A stretch of 64,000 nucleotides of DNA from Calothrix sp. NIES-4105 (GTDB lineage: Bacteria; Cyanobacteriota; Cyanobacteriia; Cyanobacteriales; Nostocaceae), in the NCBI RefSeq assembly GCF_002368415.1, contig NZ_AP018290.1:4353614-4417613 (forward strand), written 5' to 3'. The translations under genes were made by a program, and so were the position numbers. Below are positions 52,869-62,323 of this stretch, one piece after another (the first letter of the stretch is position 1; each line of letters starts with the position of its first letter). Under the pieces are notes generated by a model that saw only the letters and a list, made by a program, of their open reading frames with translations, did no database searches and was not told the DNA's origin.

Positions 52869-54434
52869 ATGAAGGCTCTTGAGTTTTTAGAGAAATATGC
52901 GATGGGGATACGAGATTTTATCGGTGTTGACCTTGGTGAAGCAAATTTAAGCGGAGCAAAGCTCAATGGTGTTAATCTCGCAAACGCGAACTTGAGCGTA
53001 GTTAATCTATCAGGCGCCAATCTCAATAGTGCTAATTTAAGGTATGCCAAATTAAATGTTGCCAGACTTAGCGGCGCCCATTTAATGGGTGCTGACCTTA
53101 AAGATGCTAGTTTGAATGTTGCAAATTTGATTCGTGCTGACCTCAGTCATGCGATACTTCGCAAAGCTTCGTTAATTCGTACTGAATTAATTCGTGCGAA
53201 TCTTAGTCATGCAGACCTAATGCAAGCGAACCTTAAAAATGCTGACCTCCGCGAAGCAACATTGCGACAAGCTAACCTAAGTGGCGCAAATTTGAGTGAC
53301 GTTAACTTTAGAGGTGGTTTTTTAACAGGTGCTAATTTAGAACAAGCAAATCTTACTAATAGTGATTTATGCCGTACCGACTTCAGTGGCGCCAACCTTC
53401 GTGATGCTGAAATGAAGCAAGCTAACCTGAGTCGAGCGAATATGAGTGGTGCAAATCTTAGTGGCGCTAATCTCCGTTGGGTAGATTTAACGGATACAGA
53501 TTTGCGATGGGCAGATTTGAGCGGTGCAAAATTGAGCGGGGCAAACCTGAGTGGAGCTAATCTGTCTAACGCTAATTTGACAGGCGCCAGTTTGGTTCAT
53601 GCAAATTTAACTCAAGCGAAATTAATTAAAGCCGAATGGGTTGGCGCTGATTTAACTGGTGCAACATTGACAGGCGCGAAACTTTATGCGACACCTAGAT
53701 TTGGATTAAAGACAGATGGCATCATCTGTGAGTGGATTGATTTAAGTCCTACAGGAGACTCTTCGATAATTCAGTATTTTACTCCAGAAGCAGCGCGCGA
53801 CTTCTTTAATGCAACTTCGCCAACTATCCGCATTATCGTTGATAAACCACTCGACCACGAAGCCAACTTTGCGATATCGGGTGCTTATTTTCAAATTGCC
53901 CAGCAGTATTTAAAGCTCAAACAACCACCATGTGTGGAAATTAGTAGGCGCCGGACAGTTTTTACATTCTCCCTTTCCTACGATGAAGCACTGTTACCTA
54001 CAGCCTGCATCGTAATTTTACCATTTCAAGATGCCAGAAGTACCCAGCGAAATCTAGTTAGGGTAGTTGAGATGATGAAAAGTGATGATACATCTAACAA
54101 TGCCTCGATTCCATTTCATCGTATTCAAAGTTTTAATCAACAGCTAGAAGAAGCCAAAGCGCAAGCTGATACAATTAAACAGTTAAAAAATATTCTTGCA
54201 CTTACACAGCGACTCGCTTTCTTTCAGGCACCAACACAGGTAATTTTGACAAATTCGAGTTCGCAAAATCTTATAGTCCACGAACATCCTAATTTTGGTA
54301 AGCGTTTAATCAATCGTTCTGATGTTAGCGATGCTGTTTATGAAGATAAATATGACGAAGCTGTAAAATTTATACCTTTCTCAGTAGGTACAGTGATTGA
54401 TTTTATGAAGGGATTTCATTATATAAGTCAATAG
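52869..54434 (+). CDS. Pentapeptide-repeat protein with C-terminal domain
   Basis: A 521-residue protein. Residues 18-275 are about 50 tandem A(D/N)LxX pentapeptides (GVDLGEANLSGAKLNGVNLA and on), predicted to form one long right-handed beta-helix. The C-terminal 240 residues are different: a strand-rich part (TIRIIVDKPLDHEANFAISG), a coiled coil (QQLEEAKAQADTIKQLKNIL) and a helical end. The N-terminal MKALEFLEKYAMGIRDFIGV is the usual opening of cyanobacterial pentapeptide proteins. There is no signal peptide, so it is probably cytoplasmic. It lies 32 bases before the DUF1517 gene, probably in one operon. The function is unknown. Confidence 0.8.
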   Translation: MKALEFLEKYAMGIRDFIGVDLGEANLSGAKLNGVNLANANLSVVNLSGANLNSANLRYAKLNVARLSGAHLMGADLKDASLNVANLIRADLSHAILRKASLIRTELIRANLSHADLMQANLKNADLREATLRQANLSGANLSDVNFRGGFLTGANLEQANLTNSDLCRTDFSGANLRDAEMKQANLSRANMSGANLSGANLRWVDLTDTDLRWADLSGAKLSGANLSGANLSNANLTGASLVHANLTQAKLIKAEWVGADLTGATLTGAKLYATPRFGLKTDGIICEWIDLSPTGDSSIIQYFTPEAARDFFNATSPTIRIIVDKPLDHEANFAISGAYFQIAQQYLKLKQPPCVEISRRRTVFTFSLSYDEALLPTACIVILPFQDARSTQRNLVRVVEMMKSDDTSNNASIPFHRIQSFNQQLEEAKAQADTIKQLKNILALTQRLAFFQAPTQVILTNSSSQNLIVHEHPNFGKRLINRSDVSDAVYEDKYDEAVKFIPFSVGTVIDFMKGFHYISQ

Positions 54435-54466
54435 ATAGCTAAATTAGAGAGATTAGGAGGCATATT

Positions 54467-55051
54467 ATGTTCAATAGAATGCTGGGCAGAACTCGTTATG
54501 TAGTTTGCCGCTTGTTTATACATTTATCTGGGTCAGACGTGGCGCCTATTCTAGGTACACTAAACAGCGTCGCACGCGATGTGCTAGATGATGAAGGCGA
54601 TATGGAAACAACAGGGGAAGGATTAGCCAGAATTTGCCAAAGTTTACTGCAATACGATGATTTTTGGACATCCGCAGCTAACGAAGGTGATGTTTTCTGG
54701 AGTGAGGGTGAAGCTGGAGATTTCGTTAACGAACTATTTACAGACTCTGCCCAGCGTTACCTAAGCGAACCAGATTTTACCAATGCGAATAATTCTAACC
54801 AACCTTTATCGGCGCCTGCTACACGCAATGTTATTGTCATGTTAACAGCAGCATTTGAAGGAGAAGTACCTGAGCTTGAAACCGACTTGTCTAATATTCA
54901 AGCTTTAAAACAAGGTTTGAAAGCGTTAATTAATGTATGTAACAACAATAAATTACGCGCGGCACAAGTACATTTCTCACCTGCACAATTTGGTGATGAA
55001 CTCACCAGCGACCAAATATTACAGCATTACCCCGAATTAATTCCGCTTTAA
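54467..55051 (+). CDS. DUF1517 protein
   Basis: A 194-residue protein. The strand YVVCRLFIHLSGSDVAPILG near the N-terminus and the following ETTGEGLARICQSLLQYDDF with FWTSAANEGDVFWSEGEAGD fit DUF1517, a family of cyanobacteria and plastids. Many relatives have a TM anchor; this copy lacks one and is probably soluble. A strong TTAGGAGGCATATT ribosome binding site sets the start. It is the second gene of a probable operon with the pentapeptide protein. The function is unknown. Confidence 0.78.
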   Translation: MFNRMLGRTRYVVCRLFIHLSGSDVAPILGTLNSVARDVLDDEGDMETTGEGLARICQSLLQYDDFWTSAANEGDVFWSEGEAGDFVNELFTDSAQRYLSEPDFTNANNSNQPLSAPATRNVIVMLTAAFEGEVPELETDLSNIQALKQGLKALINVCNNNKLRAAQVHFSPAQFGDELTSDQILQHYPELIPL

Positions 55052-55057
55052 CCCGTA

Positions 55058-55081
55058 GCACAGGCGCCTTGGCGCCTGTGC
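55058..55081. repeat. Palindromic hairpin GCACAGGCGCC-TT-GGCGCCTGTGC, copy 3
   Basis: Eleven-base arms around a TT loop just after the DUF1517 stop. It extends the 8-base arms of the copies at 20287 and 42628, and each arm contains one GGCGCC. It may end the pentapeptide-DUF1517 transcript. Confidence 0.78.
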
Positions 55082-55120
55082 AGCCATCTAGAAGATGCTT
55101 CTATGGGTAGAAGGACTGTG

Positions 55121-56857
55121 CTACAGTTTTGTAGTTTTGATACATTCGGCTTTCAGTAAAAACAAGTTCTCAGTTTCGAGCGTAGTACAAGACTTAATTA
55201 ACTTGGGCAAAACAAAATCACTTTCCTGTGAAAGCTTGGAAGAAGCTGTTTTCGCTGCTGGTTGATACTGTTGAATCCATGTATTTTTACTTACATACTC
55301 AGGTTGAAAAGCATTGCGCTCTAAAAGCCAGTATTTAACGCCATATTTATCTATAAAGTTAACTATCTGCCTAATATCTTGATTGTATTGAGCATTTATT
55401 AAGTCAGTCATCCGTTGACTAAACTGAGCATAGTATTTTGTATGGAAAGGTAAAGCATATTCTTTGCCTACTAAAATTGGTTGCTTGGCAAAAGGAGGTA
55501 TATTGTCTGCTTCCTCTGCTAATGATGCCACTAAACTATCTGGTGGTTGAGCAAGTAAAAATTTATATAGCGTTGGTACACTGCCTACTACATATGGAGT
55601 TTTGGGAAAAGTTTTTAAAGTGGTTGGATATAAAATAAGTGCGGCGCCTACTATACTAATAGCCAAGTAAGTCAGAAGTCGTTTTGTATTTTTATTCGAC
55701 TGGGTTTGTTTTAGCCACTTTAAAGCTGCATCTAACAAGGTACTCAGCACAACTCCGGCACCAATTGCAAGTACTATCTTAAAAGTATGATGGGTATACC
55801 GACTGGGAAAGTGCAGCTTGAATGATAAAGCATGAGCAATAAAGAACATCACTGTAGATGCCAAAACTACTTGTAATAATACTTTTACTTTATTGGTTAT
55901 TTTTGACTGGGCAGGAAGTTTTAATCGATATATTAGTACTATTGGTAACAAAAAACCAATTAAAATTTGAACCGGGTTTAGCAAAGCAAAAAGACCGCTG
56001 TCTCTACCATCAAGCCAAAAACTGACAACGTTGTCGTTATAATAACTGACTCTGCCACCTCGAAAGTAGTCTGGCATCGTTCTTGCAACTGCATCAGTAA
56101 TAGTTGGTCCGAACTGTGAGGACTGTAAAGCATAAGGTGTAATTGTAATCAACGCAATAGCTAACACAAACCCAAATAGTACATAATCTTGCTTCTGCTG
56201 CGAAAAGCGAAAACGCATGTTTGAGAAGGAACCTAGTCGCAAAAATAAAATTCCCAGTTCGATAAATGCAATTAATGGGTAAATCAATGCTTGGATGGTA
56301 AACGCTATTATTATTCCCGGCGCCGATCCCCGCATCAAGTAGTACACAAATGCTAAAAACAACGGGTAAGTAAAATCTCTAGGACAAGCTGAGAAAAGGT
56401 CATCATGAATACAAAGGCTTTGATTCAATATTAAAGTTGCCAAAAATCCTGCTATGGGTACTGGCAATATTTGCATACAAACAGCAAAACAATAAGTTGT
56501 TGTAGTTAGTACCAGCAGTATCGGCAAAACTTTACTTAGCACAATTGGGTCAATAGCTATCATCGTCAACCGATAAATGGCGCCATATCCAATTGGTGTA
56601 ACAGATTGAAAATAATCAGCGATTAAATCATTGGGAAATAATTTTGGGTTTGAATAACGGTACATCCAAGATATGTATTCCCGTGCATCATCTCCAATCA
56701 CATATTCGCTACTAAAGCCTTGACGTATCCCTAAAACAATGTAAAAGCAGGCAAAACACAAGCTTAAACTAAACCAAAATATTAGGGAAACTCTATTTTG
56801 TCCATTGTTTTCGCTCTTTGATGATTTTAAAAGTTTTTCTACCTTAGAAACAAACAT
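55121..56857 (-). CDS. Polytopic membrane protein, GT-C-like
   Basis: A 578-residue protein with a cytoplasmic start and about ten to eleven membrane spans. Just after the first span the outside loop reads EYVIGDDAREYISWMYRYSN, where the Asp pair sits where GT-C glycosyltransferases (PMT, ArnT and others) carry their catalytic acidic pair. A soluble C-terminal domain of about 170 residues follows (LVASLAEEADNIPPFAKQPI and YGVKYWLLERNAFQ). Fold class and topology suggest a lipid-linked sugar transferase acting on the periplasmic side; this is inference. It is flanked by unrelated genes. I do not recognise a precise family. Confidence 0.6.
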   Translation of the reverse strand: MFVSKVEKLLKSSKSENNGQNRVSLIFWFSLSLCFACFYIVLGIRQGFSSEYVIGDDAREYISWMYRYSNPKLFPNDLIADYFQSVTPIGYGAIYRLTMIAIDPIVLSKVLPILLVLTTTTYCFAVCMQILPVPIAGFLATLILNQSLCIHDDLFSACPRDFTYPLFLAFVYYLMRGSAPGIIIAFTIQALIYPLIAFIELGILFLRLGSFSNMRFRFSQQKQDYVLFGFVLAIALITITPYALQSSQFGPTITDAVARTMPDYFRGGRVSYYNDNVVSFWLDGRDSGLFALLNPVQILIGFLLPIVLIYRLKLPAQSKITNKVKVLLQVVLASTVMFFIAHALSFKLHFPSRYTHHTFKIVLAIGAGVVLSTLLDAALKWLKQTQSNKNTKRLLTYLAISIVGAALILYPTTLKTFPKTPYVVGSVPTLYKFLLAQPPDSLVASLAEEADNIPPFAKQPILVGKEYALPFHTKYYAQFSQRMTDLINAQYNQDIRQIVNFIDKYGVKYWLLERNAFQPEYVSKNTWIQQYQPAAKTASSKLSQESDFVLPKLIKSCTTLETENLFLLKAECIKTTKL

Positions 56858-57089
56858 GCTCTAAAAGACGTATGTCTATATATATAGATGAAGTTTATTT
56901 TAACCCAACAAAGGTAGTAATAACCCACTTCCGTTTATAATGAGTAACCCTAGAATATAAGTGATTAGCTTAAAATCATGAGCGCAAATCTAAACATATA
57001 ATGTTGTTCGGTAGCCCACACTGAATAAAAAATGTAAAATTTTGTTAATCTTGAAATGGGATGACTTAAATATGCTCATCAATGTAATC

Positions 57090-57974
57090 ATGAAAGTTTT
57101 GCGTAAATTTACAGTCGTTGTTTTAGCGCTGTCGTTGTGTGTTACAACTGTCGGTTGCGGTGGTGGAGCTAACCAAGTTAGTTCGCAGGCAACACCACAA
57201 ACTCGACAAAGTGCAAACCCTGTTTCTCTGTCGGCAACACCTGCTGATGGTCAATACGAAGTACAACAAGCAAGCTATAACGATGCTGATGGTGTGTATA
57301 CGCTGTTTTTACTCGGTAGTAACCCACCTACTTTTAAGACTGAAAATCTACAAATGGCACGCTTGACTGATGAAGAAGTCCAGCAAGGTAAAAAAAGCTA
57401 CCTGAAAGTAGAAAGTGGCAAGCCCGCTTTATACATAACTCCAGATTTCAAAATCGAATACGTTCATAACGTTACTGAAAATAGAGTTAATCCTCAAACT
57501 GGTCAGCAGGAGACTGTTGTTGTTCGTCAGCAAAGTGGTTTTTGGGCGCCGTTTGCTGGAGCGTTAGCAGGTCAAGCGATTGGCAGTTTATTATTTAGAC
57601 CGCAGTATTACGTGCCTCCTGTGTATCAACCGGGCGGGTTAATTACTGGTTATGGTGGTTACGGTCGTACATATGGCGATGCAGTTTCAAGTTACCGCAC
57701 ACGCTATAACGCGCCTCCTGCGGCAGTTAGAAATCGTACAGCATTCCGTACTACTGGTAATCTACGAACAAACTATCCTAATAACCCAACAATTAGAACT
57801 CAACCAAGAGTTAATACTGGTAGCCGCGCGACGGGTTCCGGTTTTGGTAGCAGCACTTTGCGACCATCGGGTAATTCGAGTTCGGTAAGAAGAAACTCTG
57901 GTAGCAGTTTCGGCAGTGGTGGACGTTCGAGAGTTCCTCGTTCAAGCGGTGGTTTTGGTAGTCGAAGAAGATAA
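57090..57974 (+). CDS. Putative lipoprotein with Gly/Ser/Arg-rich tail
   Basis: A 294-residue protein with a lipoprotein signal (MKVLRKFTVVVLALSLCVTT, lipobox VGC followed by GGG). A folded part to about residue 130 is followed by GFWAPFAGALAGQAIGSLLF, a short hydrophobic segment, then a low-complexity region rich in Gly, Tyr, Asn, Ser and Arg (for example PRSSGGFGSRRR at the end). ATG 57090 gives the lipoprotein signal; longer frames add unlikely residues. It is probably anchored at the outer face of a membrane. The basic tail may contact peptidoglycan or polysaccharide. The function is unknown. Confidence 0.68.
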   Translation: MKVLRKFTVVVLALSLCVTTVGCGGGANQVSSQATPQTRQSANPVSLSATPADGQYEVQQASYNDADGVYTLFLLGSNPPTFKTENLQMARLTDEEVQQGKKSYLKVESGKPALYITPDFKIEYVHNVTENRVNPQTGQQETVVVRQQSGFWAPFAGALAGQAIGSLLFRPQYYVPPVYQPGGLITGYGGYGRTYGDAVSSYRTRYNAPPAAVRNRTAFRTTGNLRTNYPNNPTIRTQPRVNTGSRATGSGFGSSTLRPSGNSSSVRRNSGSSFGSGGRSRVPRSSGGFGSRRR

Positions 57975-57984
57975 TATTTAGTTA

Positions 57985-58102
57985 TGAGTGCTGAGTGCTG
58001 AGTGCTGAGTGCTGAGTATTAAGTTATGAATACAGAAATTTAACTTCTAACTCTCAACTCCGCTCCTCCGCTCCTCAGCACTCAGCACTCGATACTCAGC
58101 AC
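57985..58102. repeat. TGCTGAG-type repeats in inverted arrangement
   Basis: Four tandem TGCTGAG copies at the left and CTCAGCA-type copies at the right, separated by about 60 bases, could form a long hairpin between the convergent lipoprotein and aroF genes. A bidirectional terminator role is possible. Confidence 0.82.
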
Positions 58103-58106
58103 TCTT

Positions 58107-59165
58107 CTAAACTGTTGCTGGAACAGGTTGACTCCAGCGTCCGACAGCTTTACCAATAACTGCTAGTTCTTGCATAAGTTGGTCGAAAGCTTCAGGTGTT
58201 AATGATTGTGGACCATCTGATAATGCTTTTTTGGGATTAGGATGGACTTCTATCATTAACGAATCTGTACCAGCTGCTATTGATGCCATTGCCATTGATG
58301 GTACAAATTCTGACCAACCTGTACCATGACTGGGGTCTATCATTATTGGTAGGTGGGTTAGTTTCCGCAATACAGGTACTACTGATATGTCTAATGTATT
58401 ACGGGTGTATTGACGGTCGAAGGTACGAATACCACGTTCGCACAAAATTACGTTTGCGTTTCCTGCTGCCAATATATATTCTGCTGCCATTAACCAATCT
58501 TCTATTGTTGCTGCCATTCCTCGCTTCAATAACACTGGCTTCGGTTGGGCGCCAACTTTTTTGAGCAGTGAGAAATTTTGCATGTTACGTGCGCCAACTT
58601 GGACGACATCGGCAACTTCAACAATTTTATCTAAGTCAGCAGCATCCATCACTTCAGTGATAATACCAAGTCCACTCGCTGCACGCGCGGCTGCAAGTAG
58701 TTCGAGCGCGCTTTCGCCATGTCCTTGAAAAGCATAAGGTGATGTTCTTGGTTTGTAAGCACCACCACGCAAAAACTTGGCGCCTGCTGCTTTCACACGC
58801 AACGCGACATCAATTATCATTTCCTCGTTTTCAACCGAACAAGGCCCCGCTACTACAGATATTGGATGATTCTCACCAACAATAACAGAGCCTTCGGGAG
58901 TATTAACGATTACTTCTGAAGCCTCACCGTGACGGTATTCGCGACTCGCGCGCTTGTAAGGTTGTTCAACCCGCAATACCTGCTCTATCCAAGGACTTAC
59001 TTCTTGTATTTGTAACGGGTCTAAACTAACAGTCTCACCAACTAAACCAATTACAACCTTGTGTTTACCAACAATTTTTTCGGGCGTTAGTCCCCAAGTC
59101 ATTAGTTCCTCGTTGATGCGGTTTATTTCCGCTTCTGGGGAACCAATTTTCATAACTACAATCAT
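58107..59165 (-). CDS. aroF: 3-deoxy-7-phosphoheptulonate synthase (DAHP synthase, AroF)
   Basis: A 352-residue enzyme for the first step of the shikimate pathway, joining phosphoenolpyruvate and erythrose 4-phosphate. The N-terminal 70 residues are a ferredoxin-like (ACT-like) regulatory domain. The TIM-barrel has VVAGPCSVENEEMIIDVALR, AKFLRGGAYKPRTSPYAFQG (KPRTSP motif), VLLKRGMAATIEDWLMAAEY and PIMIDPSHGTGWSEFVPSMA, with the metal and substrate residues typical of the AroF/KdsA-like subfamily of type I. Length fits. The N-terminal domain implies feedback control by an aromatic amino acid. It ends at a repeat tract and has a perfect palindrome upstream. Confidence 0.94.
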   Translation of the reverse strand: MIVVMKIGSPEAEINRINEELMTWGLTPEKIVGKHKVVIGLVGETVSLDPLQIQEVSPWIEQVLRVEQPYKRASREYRHGEASEVIVNTPEGSVIVGENHPISVVAGPCSVENEEMIIDVALRVKAAGAKFLRGGAYKPRTSPYAFQGHGESALELLAAARAASGLGIITEVMDAADLDKIVEVADVVQVGARNMQNFSLLKKVGAQPKPVLLKRGMAATIEDWLMAAEYILAAGNANVILCERGIRTFDRQYTRNTLDISVVPVLRKLTHLPIMIDPSHGTGWSEFVPSMAMASIAAGTDSLMIEVHPNPKKALSDGPQSLTPEAFDQLMQELAVIGKAVGRWSQPVPATV

Positions 59166-59204
59166 GCTTATATTTCCCTGATTTTACTTAGATTCCCTTT
59201 ACTT

Positions 59205-59237
59205 AGATTCCCGACTTCTTAAAGAAGTCGGGAATCT
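59205..59237. repeat. AGATTCCCGACTTC palindrome, copy 2 (perfect)
   Basis: Perfect 16-base arms AGATTCCCGACTTCTT and AAGAAGTCGGGAATCT around one central A, between the end of the PAM68 gene and the start of aroF. A one-mismatch copy lies at 49483-49515. It could separate transcription of these two genes. Confidence 0.78.
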
Positions 59238-59265
59238 GATTCAAATTTTCAAATAATTATGAAAA

Positions 59266-59733
59266 CTAGACCTTTTTTTGCCGAGTCGCGCGCCAACCCT
59301 CTACCATTCGTCCCCAGTTAGTACCAAATTCGCTAAACCCAAATAAACTTCCAGGCTGTTCGGTGTCCCACGAAGCTGAAAGAACACCATAGGTAATACC
59401 TAATACTCCTAGACCAAATAAGCCCATATTTACCAACAAAACCGCAATTGGAGGTAATTTAATATGAGCGTATGCAGCAAGTAGATAGCTTACTACTAAA
59501 CTAGCAATACCCAAGAATGTTGGAATACCACAAAATGCAGCTACACGTTTAACCATACGGTCACTGACTACTTTTGGAATAGCCATCTCCTCTTTGGTAT
59601 AAGGAGTTCTACCCGCTTTTTTCTCAGGCTTAACTACACCTTGCTTAACAGGCTGTTGCTTTGGTTTGTTAGTCTTCTTTTGCTTGCTTTTTGGTTCAAA
59701 TGGCAAGTTGTTACGTTCTGATTCGGCGGTCAT
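59266..59733 (-). CDS. PAM68-family protein
   Basis: A 155-residue protein with a long basic, Lys/Pro-rich N-terminus (about 55 residues), the conserved block AIPKVVSDRMVKRVAAFCGI, two membrane spans and GSLFGFSEFGTNWGRMVEGW at the end. This is the PAM68 (DUF3464) family; relatives in plants and cyanobacteria help assemble photosystem II and insert CP47 in the thylakoid membrane. It lies 17 bases after rpsO, an arrangement usual in cyanobacteria, so it is probably cotranscribed with the ribosomal gene. Length is normal. The function is from the family. Confidence 0.9.
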   Translation of the reverse strand: MTAESERNNLPFEPKSKQKKTNKPKQQPVKQGVVKPEKKAGRTPYTKEEMAIPKVVSDRMVKRVAAFCGIPTFLGIASLVVSYLLAAYAHIKLPPIAVLLVNMGLFGLGVLGITYGVLSASWDTEQPGSLFGFSEFGTNWGRMVEGWRATRQKKV

Positions 59734-59750
59734 AAGGCAAATATTATACT

Positions 59751-60020
59751 TTATCCACGGATACCAAGGCGAGCAATTAAAGCTTGGTAACGTTCACGGT
59801 CTTCTTGCATGATAAACGATAAAAGGCGCTTACGTTGACCGATTAACTTTAATAGACCACGACGGGAAGAGTGATCTTTTTTATTACCTTGCAAGTGTTC
59901 TGATAGACGCGATATGCGCGCTGTCAGCATTGCTACTTGAACGTCAGAAGACCCAGTATCGGTTTCGTGTACTTGGTACTGTGTAATGATTTCTTGTTTT
60001 CGCTGTTGCGTCAGAGCCAT
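59751..60020 (-). CDS. rpsO: Ribosomal protein S15 (RpsO)
   Basis: An 89-residue protein of the 30S subunit that binds 16S rRNA at the central domain. It reads [60 protein letters not shown] and [12 protein letters not shown], the complete S15 pattern. Length is standard. It heads a two-gene unit with the PAM68 gene. In other bacteria S15 represses its own mRNA through a leader structure; I cannot see such a fold by eye in the 300 bases upstream. Confidence 0.97.
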   Translation of the reverse strand: MALTQQRKQEIITQYQVHETDTGSSDVQVAMLTARISRLSEHLQGNKKDHSSRRGLLKLIGQRKRLLSFIMQEDRERYQALIARLGIRG

Positions 60021-60325
60021 GATTTGAATAGTTTTAAACTAACAGTATTGAGTTAATGCAGCAGTTTCTAATTTTATCACAATGTTTCGGTTATGGGATA
60101 AAAGACAGTCAATCGGCGCCATCAATTTTATTATAGTACTTAAAAACTACCCAAAATCAAGCTTTTGTTAACCTTACTTTATTGTCAAACGAGTAATATT
60201 GTTTAGGAGTTAGTGTAAATACGTAGGGTGTGTGAAAGCTATTACAATGAAGGCAATTAACGCTCATATAAACTGCTTTCACGCACCTCACATAGTCGCG
60301 CGTGCCAGGTTAACAAAGTGGAGTT
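60021..60325. other. Divergent spacer between rpsO and the response regulator
   Basis: About 300 bases carrying both promoters. GTGAAAGC at 60233-60240 can pair with GCTTTCAC at 60275-60282. No gene or strong regulatory site is recognised. Confidence 0.45.
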
Positions 60326-62323
60326 ATGAGAATTCTGGTAGTTGAGGATGACGAACTTATTGTTCAATCGCTTGTTGCAACGCTTGCCCAGTCGCATCAT
60401 AGTGTTGATACTGCGTCTGATGGAGTATCCGGTTTGGAATTTACTCAAGCTTGTAATTATGACTTGATTGTTCTAGACGTAATGCTTCCGAAACTCGATG
60501 GAATTAGCTTGTGTCGCGAAATCCGCAACAATGGTACTATTGCACCAATTATTCTGTTGACTGCTCAAGACAGCAGCAGTAATAAAATCATTGGTTTAGA
60601 TGCTGGGGCTGATGATTATATTACAAAACCTTTTGATTTACAAGAATTAACTGCTCGCATCCGCGCGTTGTTACGTCGAGGTGGCACAGTTTTACAAACA
60701 GTGCTGAAGTGGGAGAATTTACAATTAGACCCAAATAGCTGTGAAGTAACCTATAATGACCGATTAATACGTTTGACTCCCAAAGAGTATAGTTTACTTG
60801 AGTTATTTCTTCGTAATCCCGCACGGACGTTTAGCAGTGGCGCCATTATTGACCATTTGTGGTCACTCGAAGAAACACCGGGAGAAGATACGGTCAGAGC
60901 GCATATGAAAGGATTGCGGCAAAAACTACGCTCTACAGGAGTTACAAATGACCCAATCGAAAATGTTTATGGTATTGGTTATCGTTTAAAGTCTCTTCTG
61001 GATGAAAAGAAGAAAAAATCAAAAAAGACAGAGCAAAACACTACTAATAAAACTACCCCCAACATAATTACAACTCCAAACCCCGCATCAATCAAGCAAA
61101 GTCCACAAATCGCGGCGATTTGGCAACGTTCTCAACAAAAGCTTAGTGATCGAGTTACCAACATCGAATTGGCTTCTTCAGCTTTACTTCAAGATTCAAC
61201 CGATAGTGAGATAATTAACAGCGCTTACCAAAACGCTCATAAGCTGGCTGGTTCTCTAGGTATGTTTGGCTTTATGCTTGCTTCAGGCTTGGCAAGTCAA
61301 ATCGAACAGTTATTGCAAGTTGGCGTATCGTTATCTCAAGAGCAAAAGCTACATTTATCAAAATTGGTTGTAGCGTTGCGGCAGGAGTTACAGCAAAGCA
61401 TCGATACCGAAGGTGCCAAGGTAGATAATCAGGTTAATAATCTTGTAGAACCGACCATCGAACCATTAACAACAGAACTTCAACAATCACATAACACAGG
61501 GCGAGTATTAATTGTTGATGACGATACTAATATACTAGAGATGCTTTCAGAGATACTTAAGCCTTGGGGATTAGAAATTACGACTTTACAAGACCCAAGT
61601 CAGTTTTGGGACACTTTAAAGGCTACAGCACCAGATTTACTCGTGCTTGATGTAGAAATGCCATCTATTAGTGGAATTGAATTGTGTCAGCAATTACAAA
61701 ACGACCCAGAATATAGTCGTATACCAGTATTATTTCTAACTGCTCATTCGAGTCCTGATATTATGCGACTTGTGTTTGCCGCAGGCGCCGATGATTATGT
61801 TAAAAAACCAGTAGTTGCTCCTGAAATAGTCGCGCGTATTCTCAACCGTATTGAACGCACTCGTCGTTTGCGAAACTTTGCCCAAATTGACCCTTTAACT
61901 GGGCTTACTAACCGTCAAAAGTCCACTGGAGAAATCAATCAACTTCTTAAAGAAGCCCAAAATTACAACCAACCTCTATGTTTATCTGTTCTCAAAATTA
62001 TTAATCTTCAACAAATAAATAATAACTATGGTCATACTATCGGCGACCAAATATTATCTATAGCTGCAAAAGTAATTAAAGATACATTTAATGGGCAAAT
62101 TGTCAGTCGGTGGGCTGGTGCGGAATTTATATTATGTTTGTATCAACTAGAGCTAGATATTGTTATAAATTTGGTATTCAACTGTATAGAGGAGATTAAA
62201 CAAAAAGTATTAAAGAATAATCAAATCAAAGTCTTAATTAGTACTGGTGCTTCTCAGTGTATAAAAGACGGTACCAACTTAGAAACGCTGTATAACATAG
62301 CTGCGTCGCGATGTAAAGAATGA
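60326..62323 (+). CDS. Multidomain response regulator REC-HTH-HPT-REC-GGDEF
   Basis: A 665-residue regulator. The first REC (1-120) has Asp51 in DLIVLDVMLPKLDG. An OmpR winged helix follows (130-225; RLTPKEYSLLELFLRNP, YGIGYRLKS). After a Lys/Thr-rich linker comes an HPT domain with phospho-acceptor His in NAHKLAGSLGMFGF, then a second REC (about 390-510; LIVDDDTNILEML, LLVLDVEMPSISG), and a C-terminal GGDEF domain starting IDPLTGLTNRQKST. In the last the GGDEF loop reads WAGAEF, so cyclase activity is doubtful. It is likely a phosphorelay hub. Its stop overlaps the start of the next sensor gene by one base. Confidence 0.9.
   Translation: MRILVVEDDELIVQSLVATLAQSHHSVDTASDGVSGLEFTQACNYDLIVLDVMLPKLDGISLCREIRNNGTIAPIILLTAQDSSSNKIIGLDAGADDYITKPFDLQELTARIRALLRRGGTVLQTVLKWENLQLDPNSCEVTYNDRLIRLTPKEYSLLELFLRNPARTFSSGAIIDHLWSLEETPGEDTVRAHMKGLRQKLRSTGVTNDPIENVYGIGYRLKSLLDEKKKKSKKTEQNTTNKTTPNIITTPNPASIKQSPQIAAIWQRSQQKLSDRVTNIELASSALLQDSTDSEIINSAYQNAHKLAGSLGMFGFMLASGLASQIEQLLQVGVSLSQEQKLHLSKLVVALRQELQQSIDTEGAKVDNQVNNLVEPTIEPLTTELQQSHNTGRVLIVDDDTNILEMLSEILKPWGLEITTLQDPSQFWDTLKATAPDLLVLDVEMPSISGIELCQQLQNDPEYSRIPVLFLTAHSSPDIMRLVFAAGADDYVKKPVVAPEIVARILNRIERTRRLRNFAQIDPLTGLTNRQKSTGEINQLLKEAQNYNQPLCLSVLKIINLQQINNNYGHTIGDQILSIAAKVIKDTFNGQIVSRWAGAEFILCLYQLELDIVINLVFNCIEEIKQKVLKNNQIKVLISTGASQCIKDGTNLETLYNIAASRCKE

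Noticed and set aside
52841-53395. Minus-strand frames opposite the pentapeptide repeats
   Set aside because: The repeated APLKFA-type peptide is the antisense reading of the pentapeptide DNA.
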